Source: Streptomyces phaeoluteigriseus
Lineage (GTDB): Bacteria; Actinomycetota; Actinomycetes; Streptomycetales; Streptomycetaceae
NCBI RefSeq assembly: GCF_001896135.2
Contig: NZ_MPOH02000016.1
Coordinates: 523,010-587,009 of the forward strand
Length of the DNA: 64,000 nucleotides
Reading direction: 5' to 3'
Position numbers and translations under genes: made by a program. The notes below the pieces were generated by a model. That model worked only from the letters and a program-made list of their open reading frames with translations. It was not told the DNA's origin and searched no databases. The first letter of the stretch is position 1, and each line of letters opens with the position of its first letter. Shown here in pieces: positions 1-9,800 of the stretch.

Positions 1-34
1 CCCGAGCGGGGGTGCGCGCGGGGCGGCAGGACCG

Positions 35-1128
35 CTACTGGAGGGCCGGCGGCCTTGCAGGCGGCGGCGTACTCGGGCGGTGCAGATCTCCTGGACCGTG
101 TACAGCTTGTCCGCGATCACCGTGTCCTTGATGTTGGCCTTGGTGACCGAGACCGGGGTCAGCAGCTGCGAGGGGACCTTGTCGCCGGAGCCGCTGGTCA
201 GCGTCTGGGTGGCGAGGGACTTGATGTCCTTGCCCTCGAGCAGGTTGACCGCGAGCTGGGCGGCGGCGTCGGCCTCCGGCTTGAAGGCCTTGTAGACGGT
301 GGAGGACTGGGTACCGGCGACGATGCGCTGGATGCCCGCCAGTTCCGCGTCCTGGCCGGTCAGCGGGATGCCGCTGATCTTCGCACCCTTGAGGGTGTTG
401 GCGATGCCACCGGCCATGCCGTCGTTGGCGGCGTAGACGCCCGCGATGTTCTTCGCGCCCAGCTGGGTGATCGCGGCGGACATCTTCTGCGCGGCGACGG
501 TGTCCTTCCACAGGCCGGACTGCTCGTAGGCGATCTTGACCTTGCCGTCGAGGGCCTTGTGGGCGCCTTCCTTGAACTGGCCGGCGTTCGGGTCGGCGTC
601 GTCACCGTTGATCATGACGACGTTCGCCGACGGGGTGGCCTTCGAGCCGAGGGCGGCGAGGAGGGCCTGGCCCTGCAGCTCACCGACCTTGACGTTGTCG
701 AAGGAGACGTACGCCGAGACCGGACCCTGCGCGAGGCGGTCGTAGGCGACGACCTTGACGCCCTTGTCCACCGCGGACTTGATGGAGGACTTGATGGCGG
801 CGGAGTCCTGGGCGGAGACGACGATCACCTTGACGCCCTTGGTGACCATGCTGCTCATCTGCTGGGCCTGCTTGGCCGGGTCGGCGGCGGCGTTCGCGTA
901 CTGCACGTCGCAGTCGGAACACAGCTCCTTGACCTTGGCCTCGAAGAGCGGCTTGTCGAACTTCTCGTAGCGCGCCGTGACGCTGTCGGGGAGCAGCAGG
1001 CCGATGGACTTGCTGTCGGAGCTGCTGCTGTCCGAGTCGTCGTCGCCGGCCTTGCCGCACGCGGCAACCGACAGGGCCATGGAGACGGCGGTGGCGCCGA
1101 TCACGACTCTACGCATCGTTGCGTTCAT
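35..1128 (-). CDS. xylF: Xylose/ribose-type ABC transporter solute-binding lipoprotein, 3' end disturbed
   Basis: Translating from the ATG at 1128 gives MNATMRRVVIGATAVSMA then a lipobox ending VAAC, followed by a Ser/Asp-rich linker and a periplasmic-binding-protein type I fold (IGLLLPDSVTARYEKF, VYAANDGMAGG, LTGQDAELAGIQRI). It should be a membrane-anchored sugar receptor feeding an ABC importer, whose ATPase and permease would lie off the left edge. The body is intact to YTVQEICTA. To reach the family-like ending EYAAACKAAGLQ and the TAG at 35-37, one C must be removed from each of two CCC runs (near 72-75 and 44-47). Read literally, the frame runs off the window. I treat these as two +1 sequence errors. 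The adjacent ROK regulator matches the rok7B7-xylFGH arrangement of Streptomyces. The substrate (xylose) is inferred from family and neighbourhood only. Confidence 0.8.
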
Positions 1129-1209
1129 TGGGTTGTGCCTCCCTGACAGGGCCGCAACGCTGCGGCCGAGGTGGCTGGAAGTCAACTCGGCCACACGTGC
1201 GACGTCAAG

Positions 1210-1221
1210 AAGTAAATACTT
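1210..1221. promoter_or_regulatory. Inverted repeat AAGTA-AA-TACTT upstream of xylF
   Basis: A perfect 5-2-5 inverted repeat lies in an unusually AT-rich stretch, 82 nt upstream of the xylF start and just beyond the rok7B7 stop. ROK repressors commonly bind AT-rich palindromes near sugar-transport promoters, so this is a candidate Rok7B7 operator. Only position and symmetry support it. Confidence 0.4.
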
Positions 1222-1250
1222 AACGAGATGGCAACGGCGTCATTCGTTCT

Positions 1251-2450
1251 CTAAGTGAAGGCAGGCGTGGCAGCCGACAGCGTGCCGTCCAAAAGGGTCG
1301 AATCACCCATCTCGCTGAGCGCGAGAGCGAGTGCTCCGAGCACCTCGGCGCGGCCGCCAAGTGCCCCCGGCAGAATGGTGAGTTGACGCGCCGCACTCGG
1401 GATCGCATAGCGGCCGACGGACTCCCTGATCGGCCCGAGCACCAGCTCACCGGCCTCGGCGAGATCACCGCCCAGGACCACCCGGCTCGGGTTCAACAGG
1501 TTGCAGAGATTGGCGACTCCACTGCCGATGTGGCGGCCGACGTCGGCGATCACGCGACGGCAGCCCGGGTCTCCGTCCCTGGCCAGCCGCACCACTCCCT
1601 CCATGGTCAGGTCCGTGCCGTGGCTGGACTGGAGGAGCGGGAGCACATAGCGCGCGGCCGTGAAGGTCTCCAGGCAGCCCCGGTTTCCGCAGCGGCAGAC
1701 GGGGCCGGACTCATCGAGTGTAATATGCCCGATTTCTCCCGCAGTCCCGCCGGGCCCCCGGTAGATCTTCCCCTCGATCACGAGACCGGCGCCGACACCG
1801 CTCGCGACCTTGATGTAAGCAAGATCACGAACACCTCTGCCGCTGCCCCAGACCATCTCGCCGAGGGCACCCAGATTGGCGTCGTTGTCCACGTGCACCG
1901 TCACGCCGAGCCGCCCCCGCAGCTCCTCGGCGGGCTTGGTGCCGATCCAGCCGGGCAGGATCGCCGACGAGCCGAGCGTGCCGGACTCCACGTCGATCGG
2001 ACCGGGGACGCCGAGACCCACCCCGGCGATCTTCGAGCGGTCCACCCCGGTGGCCTCGATCAGGCGGCTGACCAGCTGTTCCGCTCGGTCGAAGCCCTGC
2101 GTCGAGGAGGCGTCCACGTCCAGTGGCTCGGACTCCTCGGCCAGTACCTGATGGGCGAGATTTCCTACGGCGACCCGTAGGTGCGTATGGCCGAAATCCA
2201 CCCCGATGACGATGCCGGCGTCCCCGCTCAGACTGACGCTGCGGGCCCTGCGGCCGCCCGCCGAAGTGGGCGTGACCTCGACGGTCCCGCCGTCCTTCAG
2301 CTCGCGCACGATGTTGGATACGGTCGCCGCGGACAAGCCCGTCGACCGGGCGATCTCCGCCTGTGTGAGGGACCCGGCCAGACGCACGGCGCGTACGACT
2401 CGCTCCAGGTTGGCTCGGTGCAGCGACGACTGCGACCCTGGAGTCTCCAC
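1251..2450 (-). CDS. rok7B7: ROK-family sugar-responsive transcriptional regulator (Rok7B7-like)
   Basis: 399-residue ROK protein. An N-terminal winged HTH (LTQAEIARSTGLSAATVS, about residues 27-44) precedes a ROK/sugar-kinase fold with the DFGHTHLRVAVG nucleotide loop and the zinc signature CRCGNRGCLE. I chose the GTG at 2450 because AGGAGG sits 7 nt upstream; the frame stays open to a TTG at 2501 but that start has no ribosome-binding site. Between xylF and the ngcGFE operon, on the same strand, it occupies the position of rok7B7 (SCO6008 as I recall), a pleiotropic regulator of sugar uptake and antibiotic production in S. coelicolor. The ligand is not evident from sequence. Two near-identical 11-mers upstream may be autoregulatory sites. 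Confidence 0.88.
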   Translation of the reverse strand: METPGSQSSLHRANLERVVRAVRLAGSLTQAEIARSTGLSAATVSNIVRELKDGGTVEVTPTSAGGRRARSVSLSGDAGIVIGVDFGHTHLRVAVGNLAHQVLAEESEPLDVDASSTQGFDRAEQLVSRLIEATGVDRSKIAGVGLGVPGPIDVESGTLGSSAILPGWIGTKPAEELRGRLGVTVHVDNDANLGALGEMVWGSGRGVRDLAYIKVASGVGAGLVIEGKIYRGPGGTAGEIGHITLDESGPVCRCGNRGCLETFTAARYVLPLLQSSHGTDLTMEGVVRLARDGDPGCRRVIADVGRHIGSGVANLCNLLNPSRVVLGGDLAEAGELVLGPIRESVGRYAIPSAARQLTILPGALGGRAEVLGALALALSEMGDSTLLDGTLSAATPAFT

Positions 2451-2504
2451 GACGACCTCCTGCGCACGGGACCGCTTCGATGAGGCCCCGTCTATGTCCA
2501 ACTA

Positions 2505-2559
2505 GTGAACTCTAAGCTGAGCTGTTCGGGTTGCCTCCCGTCAAGAGGTTGAACACTAA
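2505..2559 (-). promoter_or_regulatory. Direct repeats TTAGWGTTCAM upstream of rok7B7
   Basis: On the minus strand TTAGTGTTCAA (2559-2549) and TTAGAGTTCAC (2515-2505) are nearly identical 11-mers 44 nt apart, about four helical turns, ahead of the rok7B7 start. The TTAG...  half-sites recall ROK/XylR operators. A TTGACG hexamer lies between them and may be a -35 element. Candidate autoregulatory region. Confidence 0.4.
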
Positions 2560-2583
2560 TCGCGTTCGTGCACACACTGAACG

Positions 2584-2611
2584 GTGCCGTTCCCCCACTC
2601 GGGAACGGCAC
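2584..2611 (-). terminator. Terminator hairpin after the ngcEFG-like operon
   Basis: Perfect 11-bp stem (2584-2594 with 2601-2611) closing a 6-nt loop, between the ngcG stop at 2666 and rok7B7. No strong U-tract follows, as is usual in Streptomyces. It would separate transporter transcription from the regulator. Confidence 0.75.
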
Positions 2612-2665
2612 GCGTACGAGTGGCTTCGGAGCGCTACGGCGGCGTCCAAGTGATCAAAAGGGCAG

Positions 2666-3583
2666 TTACTTCAGCGCCCCCGCGGTCAGTCCCTGCACCA
2701 CCTGCCGCTGGAAGACGATGTACGCCGCGAGCACCGGCAGCATCGCCATGACGAGGCCCGCGAAAAGACCCGACCAGTCACCCTTGTAGCCCTGGCTTAC
2801 CGCCAGCTGGACGAGTCCCTGGGTGAGGACGCGTTTGTCGGGGTCGGTGTTGAGAACGGTGGGGAGCATGTACTGGTTCCACTGCCCCAGGAAGTTGAAG
2901 ATCCCCACGCTGATCAGGCCGGGCTTGGCCATCGGCAGCATCACCTGGAAGAACGTACGGCTGTGCGAGGCGCCGTCGACGAACGCCGCCTCCGCCACCG
3001 ACGAGGGCAGGGTGCGGAAGAACGCCGTCAGGAAGAACACGGTGAACGGCAGCGAGTACGCGATGTAGACCAGGATCAGGCCGTGGATCGTGTTCAGCAG
3101 GCCCATGTTGTTCACCACGTAGAACAGCGGGACCAGCGCGAGCATGATCGGGAAACTCATGCCGCCGACGAACAGGTAGTAGATGAAACGGTTTCCGGGG
3201 AAGTCGAACCGGGCCAGCACGTACGCCGCCATCGAGCCGAGCGCCAGCGTGCCGATGAGCGACCCTCCCACCACCAGCACGGTGTTGAGGAAGTAGTCGC
3301 TCATGTTGGCCTCGGTCCAGGCCCGCGACCAGTTGTCGAAGTGCAGCTTGTCGGGCAGCGACCAGGGCGAGCCGAAGATGGCGCCGTCGTCCTTGAACGA
3401 GGTCATCACCGCCCACAGCAGCGGCAGGACGACCATCACCGCCCACACGACGAGGATGCCGTGCGAGAAGGCGTTGAGGACCTGCCCCTCCTTCTGCGGC
3501 CTCGGCGGTCCGCCGCCCCCCGGAGCGGCCGTCTTCGTGACCGCGACGGGCGCCGGGGGCTCTGTGGTCTTCTCGATGCTCAT
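2666..3583 (-). CDS. ngcG: ABC sugar transporter inner-membrane permease (NgcG-like)
   Basis: 305 aa. After a Pro/Gly-rich cytoplasmic N-terminus (about residues 1-35) there are six predicted hydrophobic segments and the carbohydrate-uptake permease EAA loop, EAAFVDGASHSRTFFQVMLP, contacting the shared ATPase (MsiK in Streptomyces, encoded elsewhere). It is the MalG-type partner of the adjacent NgcF-like permease, whose stop lies 2 nt upstream of this ATG, so translation is probably coupled. No ATPase gene is present, which is normal for CUT1 systems using MsiK. The likely substrate, N-acetylglucosamine or chitobiose, rests on gene order and the DasR-like site before ngcE. Confidence 0.82.
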   Translation of the reverse strand: MSIEKTTEPPAPVAVTKTAAPGGGGPPRPQKEGQVLNAFSHGILVVWAVMVVLPLLWAVMTSFKDDGAIFGSPWSLPDKLHFDNWSRAWTEANMSDYFLNTVLVVGGSLIGTLALGSMAAYVLARFDFPGNRFIYYLFVGGMSFPIMLALVPLFYVVNNMGLLNTIHGLILVYIAYSLPFTVFFLTAFFRTLPSSVAEAAFVDGASHSRTFFQVMLPMAKPGLISVGIFNFLGQWNQYMLPTVLNTDPDKRVLTQGLVQLAVSQGYKGDWSGLFAGLVMAMLPVLAAYIVFQRQVVQGLTAGALK

Positions 3584-3585
3584 GA

Positions 3586-4512
3586 TCAGTACTCCAGCCG
3601 CTCGCGCCGGCCCAGCCGCATCACCAGCGCGGCGAAGGCCAGCGTCACGACGAGCAGGGCGACTCCGATGGTGGTGGCGTAGGCGGCCTGACCGTCACGG
3701 AACGCCTTCTGGTAGACGTAGAGGACCATGACGGTGGTCGAGTAGTCGGGGCCGCCGGGCCCGGTCGTCATGATCTGGACGACGGCGAACGACTCCGCGC
3801 CGAGCGCGAGGATGCCCAGGTAGACCCAGCCGGACTGCACGGTGTCCCACAGCAGCGGCAGGGTGATGCGGAAGAACGTGGTGGCGCGGCCGGCGCCGTC
3901 CAGCAGTGCCGCCTCGTACAGGTCCGCCGGGATCGACGCCATGCCCGCGGAGAACAGCACCACGAAGAAGCCGACCGTGGACCAGACGAGCACCGCCATG
4001 ACGCACCACAGCGCGAGATCCGGATCGCCCAGCCACAGCGGCTGCACGCCGTCCAGGCCGATCCCCCGCAGGAACGAGTTGACGGCGCCGCTGTCGGGGT
4101 TGTACGCGAAGGCGAACAACAGCGCCACGATGGCGATCGACAGCACCTGCGGAAAGAAATACACGATCTTGTAGAAGGACGAACCCCGCACGCCGGAAAT
4201 GACCGGGCCGCCCCTCCTCCTCCGACCGCCGACATTGATCATGAAGGCGAAGAAGAGTGCCAGACCGATCGTCACCAGCGGCAGAACGAGCGCGAACATC
4301 AGGCTGTGCTGCAAGGACTTCCAGAAGATCTCGTCGTCCAGCATCCTCCGGTAATTGTCCAGGCCGACCATCTCGAATTCGGGGCTCAGCCCGGTCCAGT
4401 CCGTGAACGAGTAGTAGATGGACTGGATGAACGGCCACACCACGAAGAGCGCGTACAGTCCCAGCGGCAGCGCCAGGAACCCCACGATGAACCGGTACTT
4501 GCCGTGCTGCAT
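3586..4512 (-). CDS. ngcF: ABC sugar transporter inner-membrane permease (NgcF-like)
   Basis: 308 aa when read from the ATG at 4512 (GGAG 5 nt upstream; an in-frame GTG at 4518 overlaps that site). Hydrophobic helices begin at about residue 10 (FIVGFLALPLGLYALFVVWP). The EAA loop is EAALLDGAGRATTFFRITLP. This MalF-type subunit pairs with the NgcG-like permease and the NgcE-like receptor. A short Arg-rich insert (GGRRRRGG) in a cytoplasmic loop is unusual-looking but in frame. Substrate assignment is by neighbourhood. Confidence 0.82.
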   Translation of the reverse strand: MQHGKYRFIVGFLALPLGLYALFVVWPFIQSIYYSFTDWTGLSPEFEMVGLDNYRRMLDDEIFWKSLQHSLMFALVLPLVTIGLALFFAFMINVGGRRRRGGPVISGVRGSSFYKIVYFFPQVLSIAIVALLFAFAYNPDSGAVNSFLRGIGLDGVQPLWLGDPDLALWCVMAVLVWSTVGFFVVLFSAGMASIPADLYEAALLDGAGRATTFFRITLPLLWDTVQSGWVYLGILALGAESFAVVQIMTTGPGGPDYSTTVMVLYVYQKAFRDGQAAYATTIGVALLVVTLAFAALVMRLGRRERLEY

Positions 4513-4540
4513 CGCCACTCCGGTGTCGTGATAATGCCGG

Positions 4541-6004
4541 TTACTGGTGCTTGTAGTGCTTGATCGAGGTGTCCTTGGCCGTCTCGTCGGCGTACCCCTG
4601 GATCTTCTTGATCGCCTCCGCCGGGGTGAGCCGGCCGGCCATCATCTCGCCGAGGCCGGAGACGCCGATCTTCTCCTTCTGCAACTGCACGTACCAGTCC
4701 TGGAGTCGCGGATTCACCACGTTCTGGCCGGCCTTGTCGAGCGCGGCGACACCCGACTTGAGACCGGGAGTGAGTGTGATGCCGTCGGTTCCGCCGTTGT
4801 ACGCGGTCAGCGACTTGACCTTCGACGTGAAGTTCTTCGAGGACGCCTCGCTGAGCATGATGCGCAGCTGCTCCATCCCGCCGGCCGGGTTCTCCGCCTT
4901 GGCCGGGACGACGAACGGCTCGCCGCCGGAGGCCCAGATGGTGCCGAACGGCAGCTTGTCGGAGCTGTCGAGACCGGTGGGCGCGGAGACGGCGAGGCCG
5001 AAGTCGGTGGGGATGACGTTCGCCGACTCGTTCTCCACCCAGGAGCCGTTCGGGATGAACAGGGCCTTGCCCTTGGCCCACGCGGTCTGCGACTGGATGT
5101 GGTCCAGGCCGGGGGTGCCGCGGAGCACGTAACCCTTCGCGTACAGCTCGTGGTAGGCGTCGAAACAGGCCTTGACCGCCGGGTGTTTCCAGGCGTTCGG
5201 CTCCAGGTTGTCGATGGCGTCGAGGACTTCGCGACCGCCGACCTTGCCGATCATCGGGTACAGCGAGAAGGGCAGGTAGTACGGGTACTTGCCCGCGTAC
5301 GTCCAGCCCGCCATGCCCTTCTTCTTGGCCTTCGCGCAGACCGCGAGCATCTCGTCCCAGGTCTCGGGATACGTGGCGTCCAGCGAGTCCAGGGCCTTCT
5401 GCGAGTACCAGACGCCGTACACGGTGTACGCGTAGTACATGATCCAGACCGGGTCGCCGTCGAACTGGCCCATCTCCACGATGCCGGGGCGCAGGGTGTC
5501 GCGGACCTTCTTGGCCGGGTCGTCGTAGGACGGGGCGTCCAGCAGCGGGGTGAGGTCGGCCAGCTGGCTCTTGCCGACCAGGACGCCCATGTCCATCTGC
5601 TCGGCACCGGAGTTGTCGATGAGGTCCGGCGGGGTGCCCTGGTTGAACCGGGGCTGGAGGGTGGACTGGATCTTCTGGGTGGCCGAGAACTTCACCTTGA
5701 CGTTCGGGAAGTTCTGCTCGTAGATCTTCACGGCGTCCTCGGCGTACTCCTTGCCGAAACCGCCGTCGAACAGGACGAATTCCAACTGGGCAGTGTCATT
5801 CACGCCGAGCGGGTTCTTGTCGGTCTTCTTGCCGGTCTTGGCCTTGTCCTCGCCGCCGCCCCCGCTGCTCGCGCAGGCGGACAGGAAACCGACCGTGGGG
5901 ACGGAGATCAGCCCGAGTGCGGCCGATCTCCTGATCAGATCGCGGCGGCCGACACCTTTCACACCGCGGTTCTCGGCCGAATCGGACGCAGAAGTGGATC
6001 CCAT
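4541..6004 (-). CDS. ngcE: ABC transporter sugar-binding lipoprotein (NgcE-like)
   Basis: 487 aa from the ATG at 6004; a TTG two codons upstream is less likely. The N-terminus has a Tat-like RRDLIRRSAALGL followed by the lipobox LSAC, so the protein is probably exported folded and lipid-anchored. The mature part is a CUT1 type-1 extracellular solute-binding fold (NDTAQLEFVLFDGGFGKEY, NFPNVKVKFSATQ). It would deliver GlcNAc/chitooligosaccharide to the NgcF/NgcG channel. First gene of a three-gene minus-strand operon; the 16-bp DasR-like site about 100 nt upstream supports an aminosugar role. Confidence 0.83.
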   Translation of the reverse strand: MGSTSASDSAENRGVKGVGRRDLIRRSAALGLISVPTVGFLSACASSGGGGEDKAKTGKKTDKNPLGVNDTAQLEFVLFDGGFGKEYAEDAVKIYEQNFPNVKVKFSATQKIQSTLQPRFNQGTPPDLIDNSGAEQMDMGVLVGKSQLADLTPLLDAPSYDDPAKKVRDTLRPGIVEMGQFDGDPVWIMYYAYTVYGVWYSQKALDSLDATYPETWDEMLAVCAKAKKKGMAGWTYAGKYPYYLPFSLYPMIGKVGGREVLDAIDNLEPNAWKHPAVKACFDAYHELYAKGYVLRGTPGLDHIQSQTAWAKGKALFIPNGSWVENESANVIPTDFGLAVSAPTGLDSSDKLPFGTIWASGGEPFVVPAKAENPAGGMEQLRIMLSEASSKNFTSKVKSLTAYNGGTDGITLTPGLKSGVAALDKAGQNVVNPRLQDWYVQLQKEKIGVSGLGEMMAGRLTPAEAIKKIQGYADETAKDTSIKHYKHQ

Positions 6005-6104
6005 GCTCAAGTCCTCGCCTTCTCCAGGACTCAGGCGGTGAACCGGATCCTTCCCGGCACCGCGGTCAGGTCAAGCAGGTTCGTGCGGATCGGGTGAATC
6101 GCCG

Positions 6105-6120
6105 ACAGGTATAGTCCACT
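6105..6120. promoter_or_regulatory. DasR-responsive element (dre)-like site upstream of ngcE
   Basis: ACAGGTATAGTCCACT matches the dre consensus ACTGGTCTAGACCACT, recalled from the DasR literature, at 13 of 16 positions and lies 101 nt upstream of the ngcE start. DasR represses GlcNAc uptake genes in Streptomyces and is released by amino-sugar phosphates. Confidence 0.6.
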
Positions 6121-6453
6121 TCACGCCACCGGACAAGATCGAATGCAAGGTTGGCCATGGGTCTTTTCCGAGTTGAGACCTCGCGGAAATATGAGCACAC
6201 CACGACCGGCTTGCCGGAAAATCGCCGGACACGAGCCCGCGGAAGGCACATGACGGACCCGCGAGGGGTGCTGCGGGGGATCCGCGGGAGGTGCTTCGGA
6301 GGATCCGCGAAGGGCCCTCGCAGGGCCCACTGAGGGCGGCGCGCAAGACCGGGGCTCGCTTCGGGACAGGGGGCGCCGGAGCGCCGAGGTCGCTCGGAGG
6401 GGCGGGGCGCGGGACGGGGTCGTGCGAGGAGCCGGTCCGGCCGCGCCTCGCGC

Positions 6454-6725
6454 GAGGAGCCGGTCGCGGGATCGACCGGGGCCCTTCGGAAGGCGGCTCG
6501 CGGGACCGGACCAGGTCGTTCGAAACACGGCTCACCGAACCGGCGGACGCCCTTCAGAAGGCAGCTCGCCGAACCGGCACACGCGCTTCGGAAGGCAGCT
6601 CGCCGGACCGGACCAGGTCGTTCGAGACACGGCTCACCGAACCGGCAGACGCCCGTCAGGAGGCGGCTCGCGAGACCGGCTGAGGTCGTTCGAGACACGG
6701 CTCACCGAACCGGCCGAGGTCGTTC
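6454..6725. repeat. Array of eight imperfect 34-bp tandem repeats
   Basis: Seven contiguous 34-nt units fill 6488-6725 exactly, and a more diverged eighth precedes them at 6454-6487. Units share a core like GGCTC(A/G)CCG(A/G)ACCGG and end in (C/G)(C/G)TTC or CGTTC. The motif AGGTCGTTCGAAACACGG recurs with one change at 6513, 6615 and 6683 (spacings 102 and 68, both multiples of 34). Because 34 is not a multiple of 3 and no unique spacers separate units, it is a minisatellite, neither coding nor CRISPR. The whole 6005-6839 interval holds no convincing gene; apart from the dre-like site and this array I see nothing else in it. Confidence 0.85.
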
Positions 6726-6754
6726 GAATGTCTCGGACGGCGCAGTCAACATCC

Positions 6755-6786
6755 TTGACATCACTCGCCACTTGGCCACCTACTGA
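6755..6786 (+). promoter_or_regulatory. Possible promoter for the GH92 gene
   Basis: A consensus TTGACA at 6755-6760 is followed at long spacing (18-20 nt) by CCTACTGAT, a weak -10. It lies directly after the repeat array and 80 nt before the GH92 start. Weak support. Confidence 0.3.
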
Positions 6787-6839
6787 TTCCTGCGCATCGA
6801 TGAAGACAACGTTGTCCGGCGCAGGGAGGGTGCTCGCGG

Positions 6840-9800
6840 ATGCAGCGCTTCGTGGCTCGGCCGAGGTGGATCCGATGGAGACGGGCGGTCGTGTGCACGG
6901 CCGCTCTTGTCATGGCGGCGAGTGCTCCGGGGGCGGCGGTCGCCCAGCCGGACCGAGGGCCGGACCCGGGGGCGGGCCGGGGGTCCGGCCATGTGCCGGT
7001 GACCGGGCGGGAGTTCGCCTCCTCGTTCGAGACCGGCGAGCGTGCTCCCGACTGGCGGAGCACCGTGGAGTCGACGCCGGGCGGCGGGAAACGGGCGGCG
7101 GGGGTCGACGGCGGCTACGGCGGCGGGCTGCCCGGCGAGGTGACCGACCGGGTCACGGACGTCCGGGCGAGTGCGGAGAACACGGCCGGCGGCGAGGTGA
7201 AGGAGAACCTCGTCGACGGCGAGGCGGGCACCAAGTGGCTGGCCTTCGAGGCCACCGGCTGGGTGGAGTTCGACCTGCCCGAGCCGGCGGCGGTCACCAT
7301 GTACGCGCTCACCTCCGCCAACGACGCGGCCCAGCGCGACCCGGCGGACTGGACCCTGAAGGGCTCGGCCGACGGGGCCGACTGGACGACCCTCGACAGC
7401 CGTGCCGGGGAAACCTTCGACAAGCGGTTGCAGACGAAGACGTACACGCTGGGCGCCCCCGCCTCCTACCGCCACTTCCGGCTGGAGGTGACGAGGAACC
7501 ACGGCGCCGGGATCCTTCAGCTCGCCGATGTGCGGTTCGGTACGGGCGGGGGCTCCGACCCCGTACCGCCGGACATGCAGACCGTCGTCGACCGCGGGCC
7601 GAGCGGCTCCCCCACCGCCAAGGCACGCGCAGGCTTCACCGGGCTGCGGGCCCTGCGCTACGCCGGGCGCCACACCGCCGACGGACGCGGCTACTCGTAC
7701 AACAAGGTCTTCGACGTGAACGTGCGGGTCGGTCCGCGCACGAGGCTGGCGTACCGGATCTTCCCCTCGATGGCCGAGGGCGACCTGGACTACGCGGCGA
7801 CGAACGTGGCGGTGGACCTGGCGTTCACGGACGGGACCTATCTGAGCGGGCTCGGGGCGACCGACCAGTACGGCTTCGCGTTGTCGCCGCGCGGCCAGGG
7901 CGTGGCCAAGTCGCTGTACGTCAACCAGTGGAACGACGTGGTCGCGGCGATCGGGTCGGTGGCCGCCGGGAAGACGGTCGACCGGATACTCGTCGCCTAC
8001 GACTCCCCCGGCGGGCCCGCGCGGTTCCGGGGCTGGGTGGACGACATCGCGTTGCGCCCGGCCCCGCCCGAGGCTCCGAAAGCGCATCCGTCGGACTACG
8101 CGGTGACCACGCGCGGCACCAACTCCAGCGGGAGCTTCTCGCGCGGCAACACGTTTCCGGCGACCGCCGTGCCGCACGGTTTCAACTTCTGGACGCCGGT
8201 GACCAACGCGTCCACGCTGGGCTGGCTGTACGACTACTCGCGCGGGAACAACGCCGACAACCTGCCCACGATCCAGGCGTTCAGCGCGAGCCACGAGCCG
8301 AGTCCGTGGATGGGTGACCGGCAGACGTTCCAGGTGATGCCGTCCGCCGCGGCCGGCGTTCCGGACACCGGGCGGGTGGCGCGGGCGCTGCCGTTCCGGC
8401 ACGCGAACGAGACGGCCCGGCCGCACTCCTACAAGGTGCGGTTCGAGAACGGGTTGACGGCGGAGATGGCGCCGACCGATCACGCGGCGGCCCTGCGCTT
8501 CACCTATCCCGGGGACGACGCGAGCGTCGTCTTCGACAATGTCACCGACCAGGCGGGCCTGACGCTCGACACGGAGAAGGGCGTCGTCACCGGCTACTCG
8601 GACGTGAAGTCGGGGCTGTCCGCCGGTGCCACCCGGCTGTTCGTGTACGGCGAGTTCGACGCGCCGGTGACGGACGGGGCGTCGAGCGGGGTGAAGGGCT
8701 ATCTGAGGTTCGACGCGGGCGCCGACCGCTCGGTCACCCTGCGGCTGGCGACCTCCCTGATCGGCGTCGACCAGGCCCGCGACAACCTGCGCCGGGAGAT
8801 CCCGGAGGGAACCGCTTTCGAGACCGTCGAGCGGCGCGCCCAGGGGCAGTGGGACGAACTCCTCGGCACGGTGGAGGTCGAGGGCGCCACGCCGGACCAG
8901 CTCACCACGCTGTACTCCAACCTGTACCGGCTGTACCTGTACCCCAACTCGGGTTTCGAGCAGGTCGGTTCGACGTACAAGTACGCCTCGCCCTTCTCCC
9001 CGATGCCGGGCCCGGACACCTCGACGCACACCGGCGCGAAGATCGTTGAGGGCAAGGTGTACGTCAACAACGGGTTCTGGGACACCTATCGGACGACCTG
9101 GCCGGCGTACTCGCTTCTGACGCCCAGCCGGGCGGCGGAGCTGGCGGACGGGTTCGTGCAGCAGTACAAGGACGGCGGCTGGACCTCACGCTGGTCCTCC
9201 CCGGGCTACGCCGACCTGATGACCGGCACCTCGTCGGACGTCGCCTTCGCGGACGCCTACGTCAAGGGCGTCGGGCTCGACGCGGAGTCGGCGTACGACG
9301 CGGCGGTGAAGAACGCGACGGTCGTGCCGCCGTCGTCCGGCGTGGGCCGCAAGGGCATGGCCACCTCGCCCTTCCTCGGCTACACGGCCACGGACACCCA
9401 TGAGGGCCTGTCCTGGGCACTGGAGGGCTACCTCAACGACTACGGGATCGCCCGGATGGGCCGGGAACTGTTCAGGAAGACGGGCGAGAAGCGTTACAAG
9501 GAGGAGTCGGAGTACTTCCTCAACCGCGCGCAGGGCTATGTGCATCTGTTCGACACGGAAGCCGGCTTCTTCCAGGGACGGGACACCCAGGGCGACTGGC
9601 GGGTCGAGTCGTCGGCGTACGACCCGCGGGTGTGGGGCTACGACTACACCGAGACCAACGGCTGGGGTTACGCCTTCACCGCCCCGCAGGACAGCCGGGG
9701 CCTGGCCAACCTCTACGGCGGCCGGGACGGCCTGGCGCAGAAGCTCGACACCTACTTCGCGACCCCGGAAACCGCCTCCCCCGAGTTCGTGGGTTCCTAC

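Noticed and set aside
6454-6725. CRISPR array
   Set aside because: Units are directly contiguous 34-mers with no unique spacers, and no cas genes are nearby.
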